Shown here piece after piece: positions 55,675 to 64,000 of a stretch of DNA of 64,000 nt. The translations under genes were made by a program, and so were the position numbers. The stretch comes from Kordiimonas sp. SCSIO 12610. GTDB lineage: Bacteria; Pseudomonadota; Alphaproteobacteria; Sphingomonadales; Kordiimonadaceae. The notes under the pieces were generated by a model. The model saw only the letters and a list, made by a program, of their open reading frames with translations. It was not told the DNA's origin and did not search any database. The DNA is taken from contig NZ_CP073747.1 of the NCBI RefSeq assembly GCF_024398015.1, positions 2,539,001-2,603,000 on the forward strand, read 5' to 3'. Each line of letters opens with the position of its first letter. The first letter of the stretch is position 1.

Positions 55675-56484
55675 ATGACTATAGACCTTGCAACCTTTGT
55701 AGAGCCATTAACTTCCACTATTCTGGACGCTGGTAAGAAAGTTATGGACGTTTATGGTACTGACTTTGACGTTTACGGCAAGGATGATAATTCCCCTGTC
55801 ACAGAAGCAGACAGGCAAGGTGAAATCGTTATTACCAAAGCGCTTGAGCAACTTGCACCGGATATTCCCATCGTAGGCGAGGAAGCAAAATCAGAGGGAA
55901 TGTGCCCTGATATTTCCCAAGGTACGTTTTGGCTCGTAGACCCGCTGGATGGAACCAAGGAATTTATCAAAAAAGGCAATGATTTCACAGTTAACATTGG
56001 TTTGATCATTGATAATCAGCCAGTTCTCGGCTTCGTGTTAGCACCAGCCCTAAATAAATTATACTGGGGTATCGTGGGCACAGGCGCTTGGATGGCTGAT
56101 GCAGAAAACGGCGCAATTAATAATATACAACCAATCCAAACCCGAAAAGTGAGCACTGAAAGCCTGGTGATTGTTGCCAGCAAATCCCATCGCTCCTTAG
56201 AATTGGAAACATGGTTGTCCAATTACCCTATGGCTGAACATACGTCGATTGGATCATCTCTAAAATTTTGTCTCATTGCGACAGGCGAAGCAGACTTGTA
56301 CCCGCGCCTTGGCCCTACCTGTGAATGGGATACTGCTGCCGCACATGCGGTTCTACTGGCAGCTGGAGGCAGTGTTGATGCACCTGACGGCAAACCACTT
56401 CAATATGGTAAAGACCCAAACACATTTTTGAACCCTTACTTTATCTGCAAGGGCGATCCAGCGACGAATACACCTTCGCTGTAG
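55675..56484 (+). CDS. cysQ: 3'(2'),5'-bisphosphate nucleotidase CysQ
   Basis: 269 residues, Mg-dependent phosphatase of the inositol-monophosphatase fold. Hydrolyses 3'-phosphoadenosine 5'-phosphate, the by-product of PAPS use, and so complements cysNC at 2.5 kb. Motifs VTEADRQGE, VGEEAKSEG, WLVDPLDGTKEFI and the late CEWDTAAAHAVLLAAGG. The gene stands alone, with 190 bp AT-rich spacer on its left. The ribosome site of the ATG at 55675 is weak. Confidence 0.93.
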   Translation: MTIDLATFVEPLTSTILDAGKKVMDVYGTDFDVYGKDDNSPVTEADRQGEIVITKALEQLAPDIPIVGEEAKSEGMCPDISQGTFWLVDPLDGTKEFIKKGNDFTVNIGLIIDNQPVLGFVLAPALNKLYWGIVGTGAWMADAENGAINNIQPIQTRKVSTESLVIVASKSHRSLELETWLSNYPMAEHTSIGSSLKFCLIATGEADLYPRLGPTCEWDTAAAHAVLLAAGGSVDAPDGKPLQYGKDPNTFLNPYFICKGDPATNTPSL

Positions 56485-56580
56485 CGCTTAATTAATTTTG
56501 CATAGCGCGGTTGCATAATTTTACCTCGAAATTCCCATGTGGGAGGAGTAACCTAACTGAAAGAAGAAGAGGGATTGCCG

Positions 56581-57147
56581 ATGCTACTATTAATTCTAGG
56601 GCTATTTTTATTCATAAGCTTGCACCTTATACCAACAGCGGGTGCTACTTTTAGAAGCAAGGTAATAGAGCGCCATGGTAAAAAGAAGTATGCTGCGGCC
56701 TTTGCCCTAACTGCTCTGATAAGCTTGACAATTATCGTTGTGGGTTGGAGATCAAGCGACCCCGGCTTTCTATATACACCAGCCGATTGGGGATATCACA
56801 TCACCCCATTGCTAACACTTTTTGCTTTTATTCTGTTTATATCCAGTAACGCCCCAACCAATATAAAGCGTTTTATCCGCCATCCACAGATGACTGGTAT
56901 TTTCTTCTGGGGGCTTGGTCACTTATTTGCGAACGGTGAAACCCGTTCGGTTCTGCTATTTGGTGGTTTCTGTTTGTGGGCTATCCTGTCAATGATCAGC
57001 GCCAATAAACGGGATGGTACTTGGGTGAAAGCCGATAAACAACCAATAGCTAAAGATATTGTAACACTGACAATCGCCGTTGGACTTTATGCAGGTTTCA
57101 TAGCGATCCATGAATGGCTAATTGGTGTTAATCCCTTTCCTGCTTGA
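56581..57147 (+). CDS. NnrU-family membrane protein
   Basis: 188 residues with about five membrane helices. Matches the NnrU family (PF07298): FISLHLIPTAGATFRSKVIE, FIRHPQMTGIFFWGLGHLFA and NGETRSVLLFGGF. In denitrifiers it is linked with nitrite and nitric oxide reduction; the family also contains a plant carotenoid isomerase (Z-ISO) that uses heme b. No denitrification genes are near. The ATG at 56581 follows AGAGGGA; a TTG two codons earlier is less likely. Confidence 0.87.
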   Translation: MLLLILGLFLFISLHLIPTAGATFRSKVIERHGKKKYAAAFALTALISLTIIVVGWRSSDPGFLYTPADWGYHITPLLTLFAFILFISSNAPTNIKRFIRHPQMTGIFFWGLGHLFANGETRSVLLFGGFCLWAILSMISANKRDGTWVKADKQPIAKDIVTLTIAVGLYAGFIAIHEWLIGVNPFPA

Positions 57148-57182
57148 GGGATACTGATGGATAAGTCACAGCACGGTAAATA

Positions 57183-57210
57183 AAAAGCCACCTAACATCA
57201 GGTGGCTTTT
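57183..57210. terminator. Bidirectional terminator between nnrU and tolB
   Basis: AAAAGCCACCT (57183-57193), loop AACATC, AGGTGGCTTTT (57200-57210): perfect 11-bp stem with A- and T-tracts. It ends the tol operon right after tolB. Confidence 0.93.
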
Positions 57211-57216
57211 ATTATA

Positions 57217-58584
57217 TTATCTACGTCCGCGAGTTGTAACTGGCAGAGGCGGTGACCAAGCTGGGTCTGACGCATTAAACGGCGTCGCAACAGGCCTTTC
57301 ATTGCGCCCTGTTAGATCCACTGACCACAAATTCGCTTTACCGCCAGTTCCGTTTCTATTGTACGGTGTTGTTCTGAAAAACATCAAGACGCGGCCATTC
57401 GGTGACCAAGTTGGCCCCTCATCCTGATAAGCGTCGGTCAACAAACGTTCACCGCGGCCATCCGGACGCATGACCCCGATACGGAATTTCCGGTCACCAA
57501 TTTTCGTGAAAGCAATCAAATCGCCCCGCGGTGACCACACCGGCGTTGCATAACGCCCGTTTCCAAAGGATATACGGCGCACATTACTGCCATCCGCATC
57601 CATTGTATAAAGCTGTTGGCTACCACCACGATCAGAATTGAATACAATCTGACGCCCATCCGGTGAGTAAGACGCAGATGTATCAATACCTGGGTGGTCA
57701 GTAAGGCGTGTTATTTTACGTGTTCTCAGGTCCATAACATAGATATCAGAATTCCCATTTTCCGCTAATGTCATGATCACCTTGTTACCATCCGGTGAAA
57801 ACCGTGGTGCAAATGTCATATTCGGGAAATCGCCAAGAACCTCTGATTTGTTCGATAAGATATTAAATAGATAGACACGGGGTTTATCATTAAAATAACT
57901 AAGGTACGTGATTTCCTGACGGTTCGGTGAGAACCTCGGTGTAAGAACCAGATAATCCCCGCTCGTCAGGAACTGTTGGTTAGCACCGTCCTGGTCCATG
58001 ATCGCAAGTCGCTTCACACGGTCAAGCGCTTCACCTGACTCTGCAATGTAAACGATACGCGTATCAAAATACCCTTCTTCACCAGTGAGGCGCGTGTATA
58101 TCCGATCAGATATAACATGGGCAATTCTACGCCAATTGCTAATAGGTGTGGTGTAACCAACACCTTCCATCTGCACTTCCGCAACCACATCCCAAAGTCT
58201 GAATTCAACCCGCAAATTGCCATTCTGCAACATTTCAAGACGGCCAGTTACAAGCCCCTGTGCACCCAGAGGGCGCCAAGCAGGAAACCGCGGCGGTGCA
58301 TTGGCAGCTGTAATTTTTTCGATAAATGCGGCTTCATCAATTGTACGGAACAAGCCAGTAGAGATTAGGTTGCTCGATATCACCTGACTAATATTATAGC
58401 CGATATCAGACAATCGTCCGGTCGATGTTTCAACATCAACAACCGGTGCAAATTCAGGCACTGCGATAGGAACGGGGTCTACAGTACCCCGGTTAATATC
58501 TACCTTAAGCTGGGCTTGTACTGAAAGCGCACAAACCATCAGTAAAGCGGTAAATCCAAAAGTATAAGAAACAAGTTTATTCAT
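57217..58584 (-). CDS. tolB: Tol-Pal system beta-propeller protein TolB
   Basis: 455 residues, periplasmic, with signal peptide [21 protein letters not shown]-domain [12 protein letters not shown] and six-bladed WD40-like propeller with repeats such as [20 protein letters not shown] and [20 protein letters not shown]. It links TolA and Pal and supports outer-membrane constriction at division. The ATG at 58584 gives the signal peptide; an ATG seven codons earlier is rejected. No pal gene follows; a terminator begins 7 bp after its stop. Confidence 0.95.
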   Translation of the reverse strand: MNKLVSYTFGFTALLMVCALSVQAQLKVDINRGTVDPVPIAVPEFAPVVDVETSTGRLSDIGYNISQVISSNLISTGLFRTIDEAAFIEKITAANAPPRFPAWRPLGAQGLVTGRLEMLQNGNLRVEFRLWDVVAEVQMEGVGYTTPISNWRRIAHVISDRIYTRLTGEEGYFDTRIVYIAESGEALDRVKRLAIMDQDGANQQFLTSGDYLVLTPRFSPNRQEITYLSYFNDKPRVYLFNILSNKSEVLGDFPNMTFAPRFSPDGNKVIMTLAENGNSDIYVMDLRTRKITRLTDHPGIDTSASYSPDGRQIVFNSDRGGSQQLYTMDADGSNVRRISFGNGRYATPVWSPRGDLIAFTKIGDRKFRIGVMRPDGRGERLLTDAYQDEGPTWSPNGRVLMFFRTTPYNRNGTGGKANLWSVDLTGRNERPVATPFNASDPAWSPPLPVTTRGRR

Positions 58585-58608
58585 AAATTTATCGCCTATA
58601 GTCATTTA

Positions 58609-59451
58609 TTATCCGCCGGAAAATTCTTTCCCGGAAAATGTAAATTCAATACTGTCTTCACCAAGTTCATAAAGCTTCGTTGCCTCAGCTTCATAAGGGC
58701 CGCATCTAAGCACTGCACGCTTGGCACTTTCAGCGAATGTTCTGAGCGTAATATTTCGATCAAAACTGCCAACATCCACATACTGTGGTGACCTTGACAA
58801 GCTGCCATCACGCCTGAGCGAAATCAGGATGGTAACGCTTAAATCCTCAACACCCTTTGCTCCCACCGGGAAATTCCAGCAACCAGCGAGTTTCTGGCTA
58901 AGCGCATCACGCAGTGAAGCCGCTCCGATTTTACCCCGCCGGATACCAGCAAGAAAATCTGGTTTCTTTTCCGCAACCTTCTTTTCAACTGGTTTTGGCT
59001 CAGGTGTCGGTGCCGTTTCGTTCTTAATCGCTTTATCAATCACTGAACTCAAATTCTTGAAGCGACTTGGGGCTTTTGGTTTACGCCGCGGGCGCACTTT
59101 ATTTGCCAAACGTTGCTGCACTGATATTTCAGGTTTTTTCTTTGGTGCAGGTTCACGTTTCTTTGGCGGCGCCGGCTTTGGTGTCGGCAGAGGCACTGCC
59201 TCCGCGGCCTCTTCGGGGACAAACTCCTCACGTGCTGCACGCGTTGGTTCGGGTTCTGGTTGAATAGGCTCTGCTTCTGGTGCCGCGACCGTGGTTTGAT
59301 CTGCGATATTGATAAACTCAATATCAATCACTGGGGGCGGTGTTGGGTCATCTTTGTGGAACGAAAAAGACGGTAGGCCAAGAACAACCGCGACCACAAC
59401 ACCAACATGAAGTGCCCCGGAAAATATCCAGCCTATTTTTTCGCCGTTCAC
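58609..59451 (-). CDS. tolA: Tol system protein TolA
   Basis: 280 residues: a short N-terminal cytosolic part, one membrane helix (about 10-30), a long Pro/Lys/Arg/Glu-rich periplasmic stalk (about 60-185, KPAPPKKREPAPKKKPE) and a small C-terminal domain with one CWNFPVGAKG motif. The stalk is shorter than in Escherichia coli. A start at GTG 59451 is preferred because AAAGGG is well placed; TTG at 59460 is too near the ribosome site. Lies between tolR and tolB. Confidence 0.88.
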   Translation of the reverse strand: MNGEKIGWIFSGALHVGVVVAVVLGLPSFSFHKDDPTPPPVIDIEFINIADQTTVAAPEAEPIQPEPEPTRAAREEFVPEEAAEAVPLPTPKPAPPKKREPAPKKKPEISVQQRLANKVRPRRKPKAPSRFKNLSSVIDKAIKNETAPTPEPKPVEKKVAEKKPDFLAGIRRGKIGAASLRDALSQKLAGCWNFPVGAKGVEDLSVTILISLRRDGSLSRSPQYVDVGSFDRNITLRTFAESAKRAVLRCGPYEAEATKLYELGEDSIEFTFSGKEFSGG

Positions 59452-59476
59452 TATACTCAAACCCTTTTCAAACGAT

Positions 59477-59914
59477 CTACCGCTGTTCTGCGATCAATGC
59501 AACCTTTGTAAAACCAGAGGCATTAATCGCGCCGATAACTTCCATCACACGGCCATAATCAAGTTTTGTATCACCGCGAACATAAATTCGTACATCCTTG
59601 TTATTGTCCGAAATCGCTGTAAGCCTTGGTCCTAATTCGTTTAAATTAATCGGACTATCAACAATAAATATGGCACCTTCATGATCAACGGTTACTTCAA
59701 GCGGCTTACTATCCTGCGGTAATGGCTTCGCCTGGGCTTTCGGTAATTCCACCTGCACACCTGCGGTCAAGAGCGGAGCCGCAACCATGAAAACGATAAG
59801 AAGCACCAGCATCACATCTACGAACGGTGTTACATTAATTTCCGCCAGCGGTTGATAACGCCCACCGCGACCACCGCCGCGTTTACCACCCATATTTGAA
59901 ACTGAAGCACCCAT
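59477..59914 (-). CDS. tolR: Tol system proton channel protein TolR
   Basis: 145 residues, ExbD/TolR family. One membrane helix with the proton-coupling Asp in AEINVTPFVDVMLVLLIVFM; periplasmic C-domain. The N-terminal Gly/Arg-rich tail (GGKRGGGRGGR) is usual in alphaproteobacteria. It works with TolQ to use the proton force. Two bases separate it from tolQ. Confidence 0.95.
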   Translation of the reverse strand: MGASVSNMGGKRGGGRGGRYQPLAEINVTPFVDVMLVLLIVFMVAAPLLTAGVQVELPKAQAKPLPQDSKPLEVTVDHEGAIFIVDSPINLNELGPRLTAISDNNKDVRIYVRGDTKLDYGRVMEVIGAINASGFTKVALIAEQR

Positions 59915-59916
59915 TA

Positions 59917-60645
59917 TTAATGCCCCTGCTCATCAAGCTGTCGGGAGAGAATGGCAGCAAACTCATCTGCAAACCCTTCCACCCGGCTTGCATAGCGCCC
60001 CATATCGGTCGCGAGCTTATTGTATGCGATAACGGCAGGGATCGCAGCCACCAAACCCAGTGCAGTCGCGAGCAATGCCTCGGCGATACCTGGTGCAACT
60101 GTTGCTAATGAAGTATCTGATGCAACTGCAATTGATGTGAAACTGTTCATAATCCCCCAAACAGTTCCAAATAATCCGACAAAGGGTGCTGCCGAACCAA
60201 TCGTTGCAAGGTACCCAACCTGCCCTTCCAGGCGGTCCATTTCACGACCCGTCGTAACATGCATCACTTTATGGATACGGTCCTGAACTGTCACCTTATC
60301 AACACCAGTGCCTGAACGATTACCCAAACTTCGGTGCCATTCCCGCATCGCCGCAACGAAAACTGCTGCAAGCGGATGATCAGGTGCCTGCTTGATGCGA
60401 TTATATAGTTCGTCCAATGAATTGCCGGACCAGAATACGTCTTCAAAATAATCGGCCTTAGCACGAGCGGATTTCAGCCGTCCCCAAGTGTTGAATATAA
60501 TCGACCATCCCCAAATACTCGCTGTAATCAGCATAATCATGACAAATTGAACAACGAAGTCTGCCTGCATAAACATGCCAACAATCGAAAAGTCAACCTG
60601 TGCATTTCCGCCTAATTGTACCGCTTCAACAGTATCAGTTTGCAT
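59917..60645 (-). CDS. tolQ: Tol system proton channel protein TolQ
   Basis: 242 residues, MotA/TolQ/ExbB family with three membrane helices: about 24-46, and the pair GYLATIGSAAPFVGLFGTVW and VAPGIAEALLATALGLVAAI. It forms the inner-membrane stator with TolR that drives TolA. In order after ybgC and before tolR, as in most tol operons. Confidence 0.95.
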   Translation of the reverse strand: MQTDTVEAVQLGGNAQVDFSIVGMFMQADFVVQFVMIMLITASIWGWSIIFNTWGRLKSARAKADYFEDVFWSGNSLDELYNRIKQAPDHPLAAVFVAAMREWHRSLGNRSGTGVDKVTVQDRIHKVMHVTTGREMDRLEGQVGYLATIGSAAPFVGLFGTVWGIMNSFTSIAVASDTSLATVAPGIAEALLATALGLVAAIPAVIAYNKLATDMGRYASRVEGFADEFAAILSRQLDEQGH

Positions 60646-60667
60646 TACCTATCCTCATTCAATCACA

Positions 60668-61138
60668 CTAAACAGCGTTCGCTGCATCATTCATCCATTC
60701 TTGCCAGCAAGCACGGGCATCACTTGGCCAGCGCTGTGGGCGCCCTGTTTTATCAACAATCGCAACCACTAATTCAGCACTTGCGACCCGTTCACCATCA
60801 CGCTCGATCCATTGATCGATTTCGATTGCAGCAGCACGAACTTTTTTAACCGTTGAATACCCTATCAAAACATCACCCACCTTGGCTTGCGTATGATAGG
60901 ATACCGCGATCTTACTAACTACATATGTTAATGGGCCACCTTCGCTTTCCGGTATATCAAAAAGCGCGTCCACATCCGCCGCGGTTCCCCTGATGCTCTC
61001 AGAGCGAACACGCTCAAAAAAGCTTACATAACGGCCATGATAAACCATCCCGCCCACATCGGTGTCTTCATAGTAAACACGAATTGGAAAGGCGAAGATA
61101 CCGTCCTTGCGTTCGCCGTGCGCTGGTAGAGGCGTCAT
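60668..61138 (-). CDS. ybgC: Tol-Pal associated acyl-CoA thioesterase YbgC
   Basis: 156 residues, hot-dog fold thioesterase. Active-site loop [20 protein letters not shown] with the catalytic Asp and HGRY helix start. Hydrolyses short acyl-CoA esters or acyl carriers and is linked to the tol operon in many proteobacteria. The start overlaps the ruvB stop (61135-61138), so it is coupled to the ruv genes. Confidence 0.94.
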   Translation of the reverse strand: MTPLPAHGERKDGIFAFPIRVYYEDTDVGGMVYHGRYVSFFERVRSESIRGTAADVDALFDIPESEGGPLTYVVSKIAVSYHTQAKVGDVLIGYSTVKKVRAAAIEIDQWIERDGERVASAELVVAIVDKTGRPQRWPSDARACWQEWMNDAANAV

Positions 61139-62184
61139 CCCTTACCTCCCATAAGATCAAGTTGTGCACTTGCGTCCGATCCAGCGGGTGGGTTTAGCCC
61201 AATATGCTTCCACGCATCAGAGGTCAAAACACGACCACGAGGTGTCCTGGCAACCATACCAATCTGCATTAAATACGGTTCGATAATATCTTCAATCGCA
61301 TCGCGAGGCTCGGAAAGTGCAGCAGCTAGCGTCTCAATACCCACAGGTCCACCTGAATATGTTTCACCAATACAAGACAGATAACGCCTGTCCATTGTGT
61401 CAAGACCAAGGCAATCAACCTGTAATTTTGTCAAAGCGGCATCTGCTGCAACCGCATCCACCTTTTCACGGCCAGCAACCAAAGCAAAATCACGAACACG
61501 GCGCAGTAATCGCCCTGCAATTCGCGGCGTACCCCGTGAACGCGCAGCGACTTCACGGGCACCATCATCAGTCATACCGAGCTCGAGCAAGCGGGCACCC
61601 CGACGTACAACTTCGGTTAACTCTTCTGTGGTGTAAAATTCAAGGCGTGTCGGAATACCAAATCGGTCACGGAGTGGTTTCGTAATCAAGCCCGAACGCG
61701 TTGTTGCGCCGACCAGCGTAAATTTTGGTAAATCGATCTTCACTGAACGTGCAGCAGGGCCTTCGCCAATAATCAGATCAAGCTGATAATCTTCCATCGC
61801 AGGATACAGCACTTCCTCCACCGCAGGGTTTAAACGGTGAATTTCATCAATGAACAAAACATCGCGTTCCTGAAGGTTTGTGAGAAGGGCCGCAAGATCA
61901 CCAGCTTTTGCGATAACAGGACCTGATGTCGCTCTAAAGCTAACACCAAGTTCTCGAGCCACAATCTGTGCCAGCGTGGTTTTACCAAGCCCCGGAGGAC
62001 CAAAAAACAACACATGATCCATTGCTTCAGCGCGCGCACGTGCCGCTTCGATGAAAACGGACAAGTTTTCGCGGGCTTGCTCCTGACCGATGAATTCACT
62101 AAGCGACTGAGGCCTCAATCCAGAGTCGATCACATCACCAGCAAGTTCCGAACGATCTGTAATATTTTCTGGTCCTTCGCTCAT
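61135..62184 (-). CDS. ruvB: Holliday junction helicase RuvB
   Basis: 349 residues, AAA+ motor that drives branch migration with Ruv[12 protein letters not shown] start, Walker [15 protein letters not shown], Walker [13 protein letters not shown], sensor VGATTRSGL and C-terminal winged helix. The start overlaps the ruvA stop by four bases. Confidence 0.97.
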   Translation of the reverse strand: MSEGPENITDRSELAGDVIDSGLRPQSLSEFIGQEQARENLSVFIEAARARAEAMDHVLFFGPPGLGKTTLAQIVARELGVSFRATSGPVIAKAGDLAALLTNLQERDVLFIDEIHRLNPAVEEVLYPAMEDYQLDLIIGEGPAARSVKIDLPKFTLVGATTRSGLITKPLRDRFGIPTRLEFYTTEELTEVVRRGARLLELGMTDDGAREVAARSRGTPRIAGRLLRRVRDFALVAGREKVDAVAADAALTKLQVDCLGLDTMDRRYLSCIGETYSGGPVGIETLAAALSEPRDAIEDIIEPYLMQIGMVARTPRGRVLTSDAWKHIGLNPPAGSDASAQLDLMGGKG

Positions 62185-62813
62185 ACGCTGCTCAATTCTT
62201 TCAAGGCCAGCGGCACAATAGACGCGACATTTGCACTATCACCAAGCTCGTTTGCTGCCCTTACTGCCGCACCATGTGCGTCTGTTGGACGATATCCAAG
62301 GTTTACAAGCGCTGAGACTGCATCCTCTATTTCACTGTTGGACGTGGAGACCGTGTTTTCACCGCCAGCGCCCGCCGCAGGTATTTGAGCGCCCTTCGGC
62401 TGTAAGGCGAGGCCCGTTACTTTGTCTTTAAGCTCATTAACAATTCTAGCGGCCAGTTTTGGGCCAACACCATTCGCGCGACTAACGGATACTTTATCCT
62501 GCGCTGCGATCGCATTCTGAAGTTCACCTGGTTCCAGAACAGACAATATTGCAAGCGCGACCTTAGCCCAAACCCCCTGAACCGAGGTAAGAAGTCTGAA
62601 CATATCGCGCTCAATAACATCACCAAAACCGAACAACGTTATTGCGTCTTCACGCACCACAGTTTCAATATGTAATCCATGGCCCTGACCAACCGCTGGA
62701 AGCTGGCCCAATGTTCTGGACGAGGCATTCACAAGATAGCCAACTCCGCCCACATCCATAATCAGCCAATCTTCGCCGTAACTATCAACCAACCCTTTTA
62801 GTTTAGCGATCAT
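62181..62813 (-). CDS. ruvA: Holliday junction protein RuvA
   Basis: 210 residues. N-terminal OB fold ([20 protein letters not shown]), the paired helix-hairpin-helix motifs ([25 protein letters not shown]) and a C-terminal RuvB-binding domain ([16 protein letters not shown]). The ATG at 62813 has AAAGGGA upstream and overlaps the ruvC stop; the longer frame to 62870 is rejected. Confidence 0.96.
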   Translation of the reverse strand: MIAKLKGLVDSYGEDWLIMDVGGVGYLVNASSRTLGQLPAVGQGHGLHIETVVREDAITLFGFGDVIERDMFRLLTSVQGVWAKVALAILSVLEPGELQNAIAAQDKVSVSRANGVGPKLAARIVNELKDKVTGLALQPKGAQIPAAGAGGENTVSTSNSEIEDAVSALVNLGYRPTDAHGAAVRAANELGDSANVASIVPLALKELSSV

Positions 62814-63313
62814 AGACGAATCCCTTTCAGCCCAACTTTGTCCGCTGTAGACATGTGATGAGCGTGGCAAATGGCAACAGCAAGCGCATCGGCTGCATCT
62901 GGTCCATTAATTTTAACACCTGGCAATAAAACCTGCACCATGGCATCAACCTGACCTTTATCTGCGTGCCCCACACCCACAACAGATTTTTTTACGTGAT
63001 TAGGCGTATATTCAGCGACCATCAAGCCAGCATTTGCCGGAACAAAAAGGGCCATCCCCCTTGCCTGACCGAGCTTCAATGTGGACGTTGGGTTTTTATT
63101 GACGAAAGTTTCCTCAACGGCGCAGGAACTTGGTCGCCATTCCGTGATAACCTCGGTTAAACCATCATGCAATTCCACAAGCCGCTCAGCGAGGCTTCGT
63201 TTAGGATCAGATTTCACGACGCCATTGGCGACGTGCCGCAAGCGTGTCCCATGACTGTCAACAATACCCCAGCCAGTTTTTTGTAATCCCGGGTCAAGCC
63301 CCAATAATCGCAT
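62810..63313 (-). CDS. ruvC: Holliday junction resolvase RuvC
   Basis: 167 residues, RNase-H fold nuclease that cuts Holliday junctions. Catalytic acids in [14 protein letters not shown] (Asp7), [10 protein letters not shown] (Glu) and the C-terminal [12 protein letters not shown] (two Asp). Follows yebC and starts the ruvCAB set. Confidence 0.96.
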   Translation of the reverse strand: MRLLGLDPGLQKTGWGIVDSHGTRLRHVANGVVKSDPKRSLAERLVELHDGLTEVITEWRPSSCAVEETFVNKNPTSTLKLGQARGMALFVPANAGLMVAEYTPNHVKKSVVGVGHADKGQVDAMVQVLLPGVKINGPDAADALAVAICHAHHMSTADKVGLKGIRL

Positions 63314-63382
63314 AGATAATCCCTAGAGGTTATCACCAAGCCTTTTTACACTTACCAATTATGGTCGCTCATAATAGTTCCA

Positions 63383-64000
63383 TTACTGGGCAAGTGCTTC
63401 CATAACATCTTCAGGAATGTCGTAGTTACCAAAAACCACCTGAACATCATCATTATCTTCAAGAGCATCGATTAATCTGATTAGTTTTTCGGCAGCTTCC
63501 TGATCGAGAACCATAGGTTCTTTTGGCTTAAAAATTAGCTTGGCACTCTCTGGGTCCTTGCCGAGTTCAGACGTCAATGCAGACACAACAGAATGCAGAT
63601 CAGACGCGTCTGTATAGATGGTATGACCATCGTCATCGCTCTCAACCTCATCAGCACCAGCTTCGAGCGCTGCTTCAAACATACTATCTGCGTCCGTTAC
63701 ATCGCCCGCAAAAACGATTTCACCAACACGGTCAAACATGAAACCAACAGAACCACTCTCGCCCAAATTACCGCCAGCTTTGTTGAAGATTGTTCTTACA
63801 TCAGAAGCGGTGCGGTTCCTGTTGTCTGTTAAGGCTTCCACTATGACGCCGATACCACCTGGTCCGTAGCCCTCATAGCGCATTTCATCATATGTTTCAG
63901 CATCACCGCCAGAGGCTTTGGCAATAGCCCGCTGGATATTATCCTTAGGCATCGATTGCGCGCGCGCCGTTGCAACAGCCAAGCGAAGGCGCGGATTACT
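63383..64000 (-). CDS. yebC: YebC/PmpR family protein, N-terminus beyond window
   Basis: 206 residues visible; the frame stays open to base 64000, reading [20 protein letters not shown], so roughly the first 40 residues of a family of about 248 are missing. [39 protein letters not shown] and SVGFMFDR are the YebC signature. Members bind DNA or, as shown recently for some, help ribosomes at proline stretches. It lies upstream of ruvC, the standard arrangement. Confidence 0.95.
   Translation of the reverse strand, partial: SNPRLRLAVATARAQSMPKDNIQRAIAKASGGDAETYDEMRYEGYGPGGIGVIVEALTDNRNRTASDVRTIFNKAGGNLGESGSVGFMFDRVGEIVFAGDVTDADSMFEAALEAGADEVESDDDGHTIYTDASDLHSVVSALTSELGKDPESAKLIFKPKEPMVLDQEAAEKLIRLIDALEDNDDVQVVFGNYDIPEDVMEALAQ

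Overview
The window is chromosomal DNA of a motile alphaproteobacterium. The cell-cycle regulators CtrA, ChpT and SciP (DUF1153), the FlbD-type flagellar activator, the fused CysNC, GANTC (CcrM-type) sites in front of ctrA and the yebC-ruvCAB-ybgC-tolQRAB order all point there. The moderate GC content would fit a Kordiimonas-like lineage, but I cannot assign a genus.

Layout. 1-8.6 kb is core metabolism: phosphoglucomutase (cut by the window edge), sulfate activation (cysD, cysNC), a two-part sodium/solute symporter, HMG-CoA lyase and a uronate-dehydrogenase-like SDR. 8.8-20.4 kb is an 11.6-kb island. It lies between two copies of a 15-bp sequence, one of which is the 3' end of tRNA-Met, and a large serine recombinase sits at the tRNA end. 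Its cargo is a TraB-like protein and an export operon (HlyD-type adaptor, C39-peptidase ABC transporter) with three different double-glycine-leader peptides. Part of this operon is duplicated in tandem: a cytosolic DUF2059-like gene, a 47-65-residue gene and a GG-peptide gene. The duplicate also carries an internally deleted scrap of the transporter gene. A third, decayed unit may lie further downstream. 17.4-18.6 kb is non-coding with a dense array of CCGGTTT-like motifs and a 23-bp palindrome.

20.6-24.2 kb holds a TetR regulator and an AlkB alkane hydroxylase, divergent around a 36-bp perfect palindrome, then a DUF2147 protein and mnmA. 24.4-55.4 kb is a large motility and cell-cycle region. 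It contains fliK, flgD, flgE, sciP, fliF, fliG, fliH, fliN, motA, flbD, flhA, flhF, flhG, a second long low-complexity FliK-like gene, a DMT transporter, a class III aminotransferase, fliJ, fliI, ctrA, the chemotaxis operon cheA-cheW-cheY-cheB-cheR and chpT. The remainder is cysQ, nnrU and the minus-strand run yebC (partial)-ruvC-ruvA-ruvB-ybgC-tolQ-tolR-tolA-tolB.

How it works together. CtrA is phosphorylated through ChpT and restrained by SciP, and controls early flagellar genes; FlbD with sigma-54 would switch on hook genes such as fliK-flgD. All these regulators lie inside the gene set they control. The most unusual items are a truncated-globin-like domain without heme ligands inside CheA, and the GG-peptide operon of the island with its duplicated cassette and the stem-loops that flank its peptide genes.
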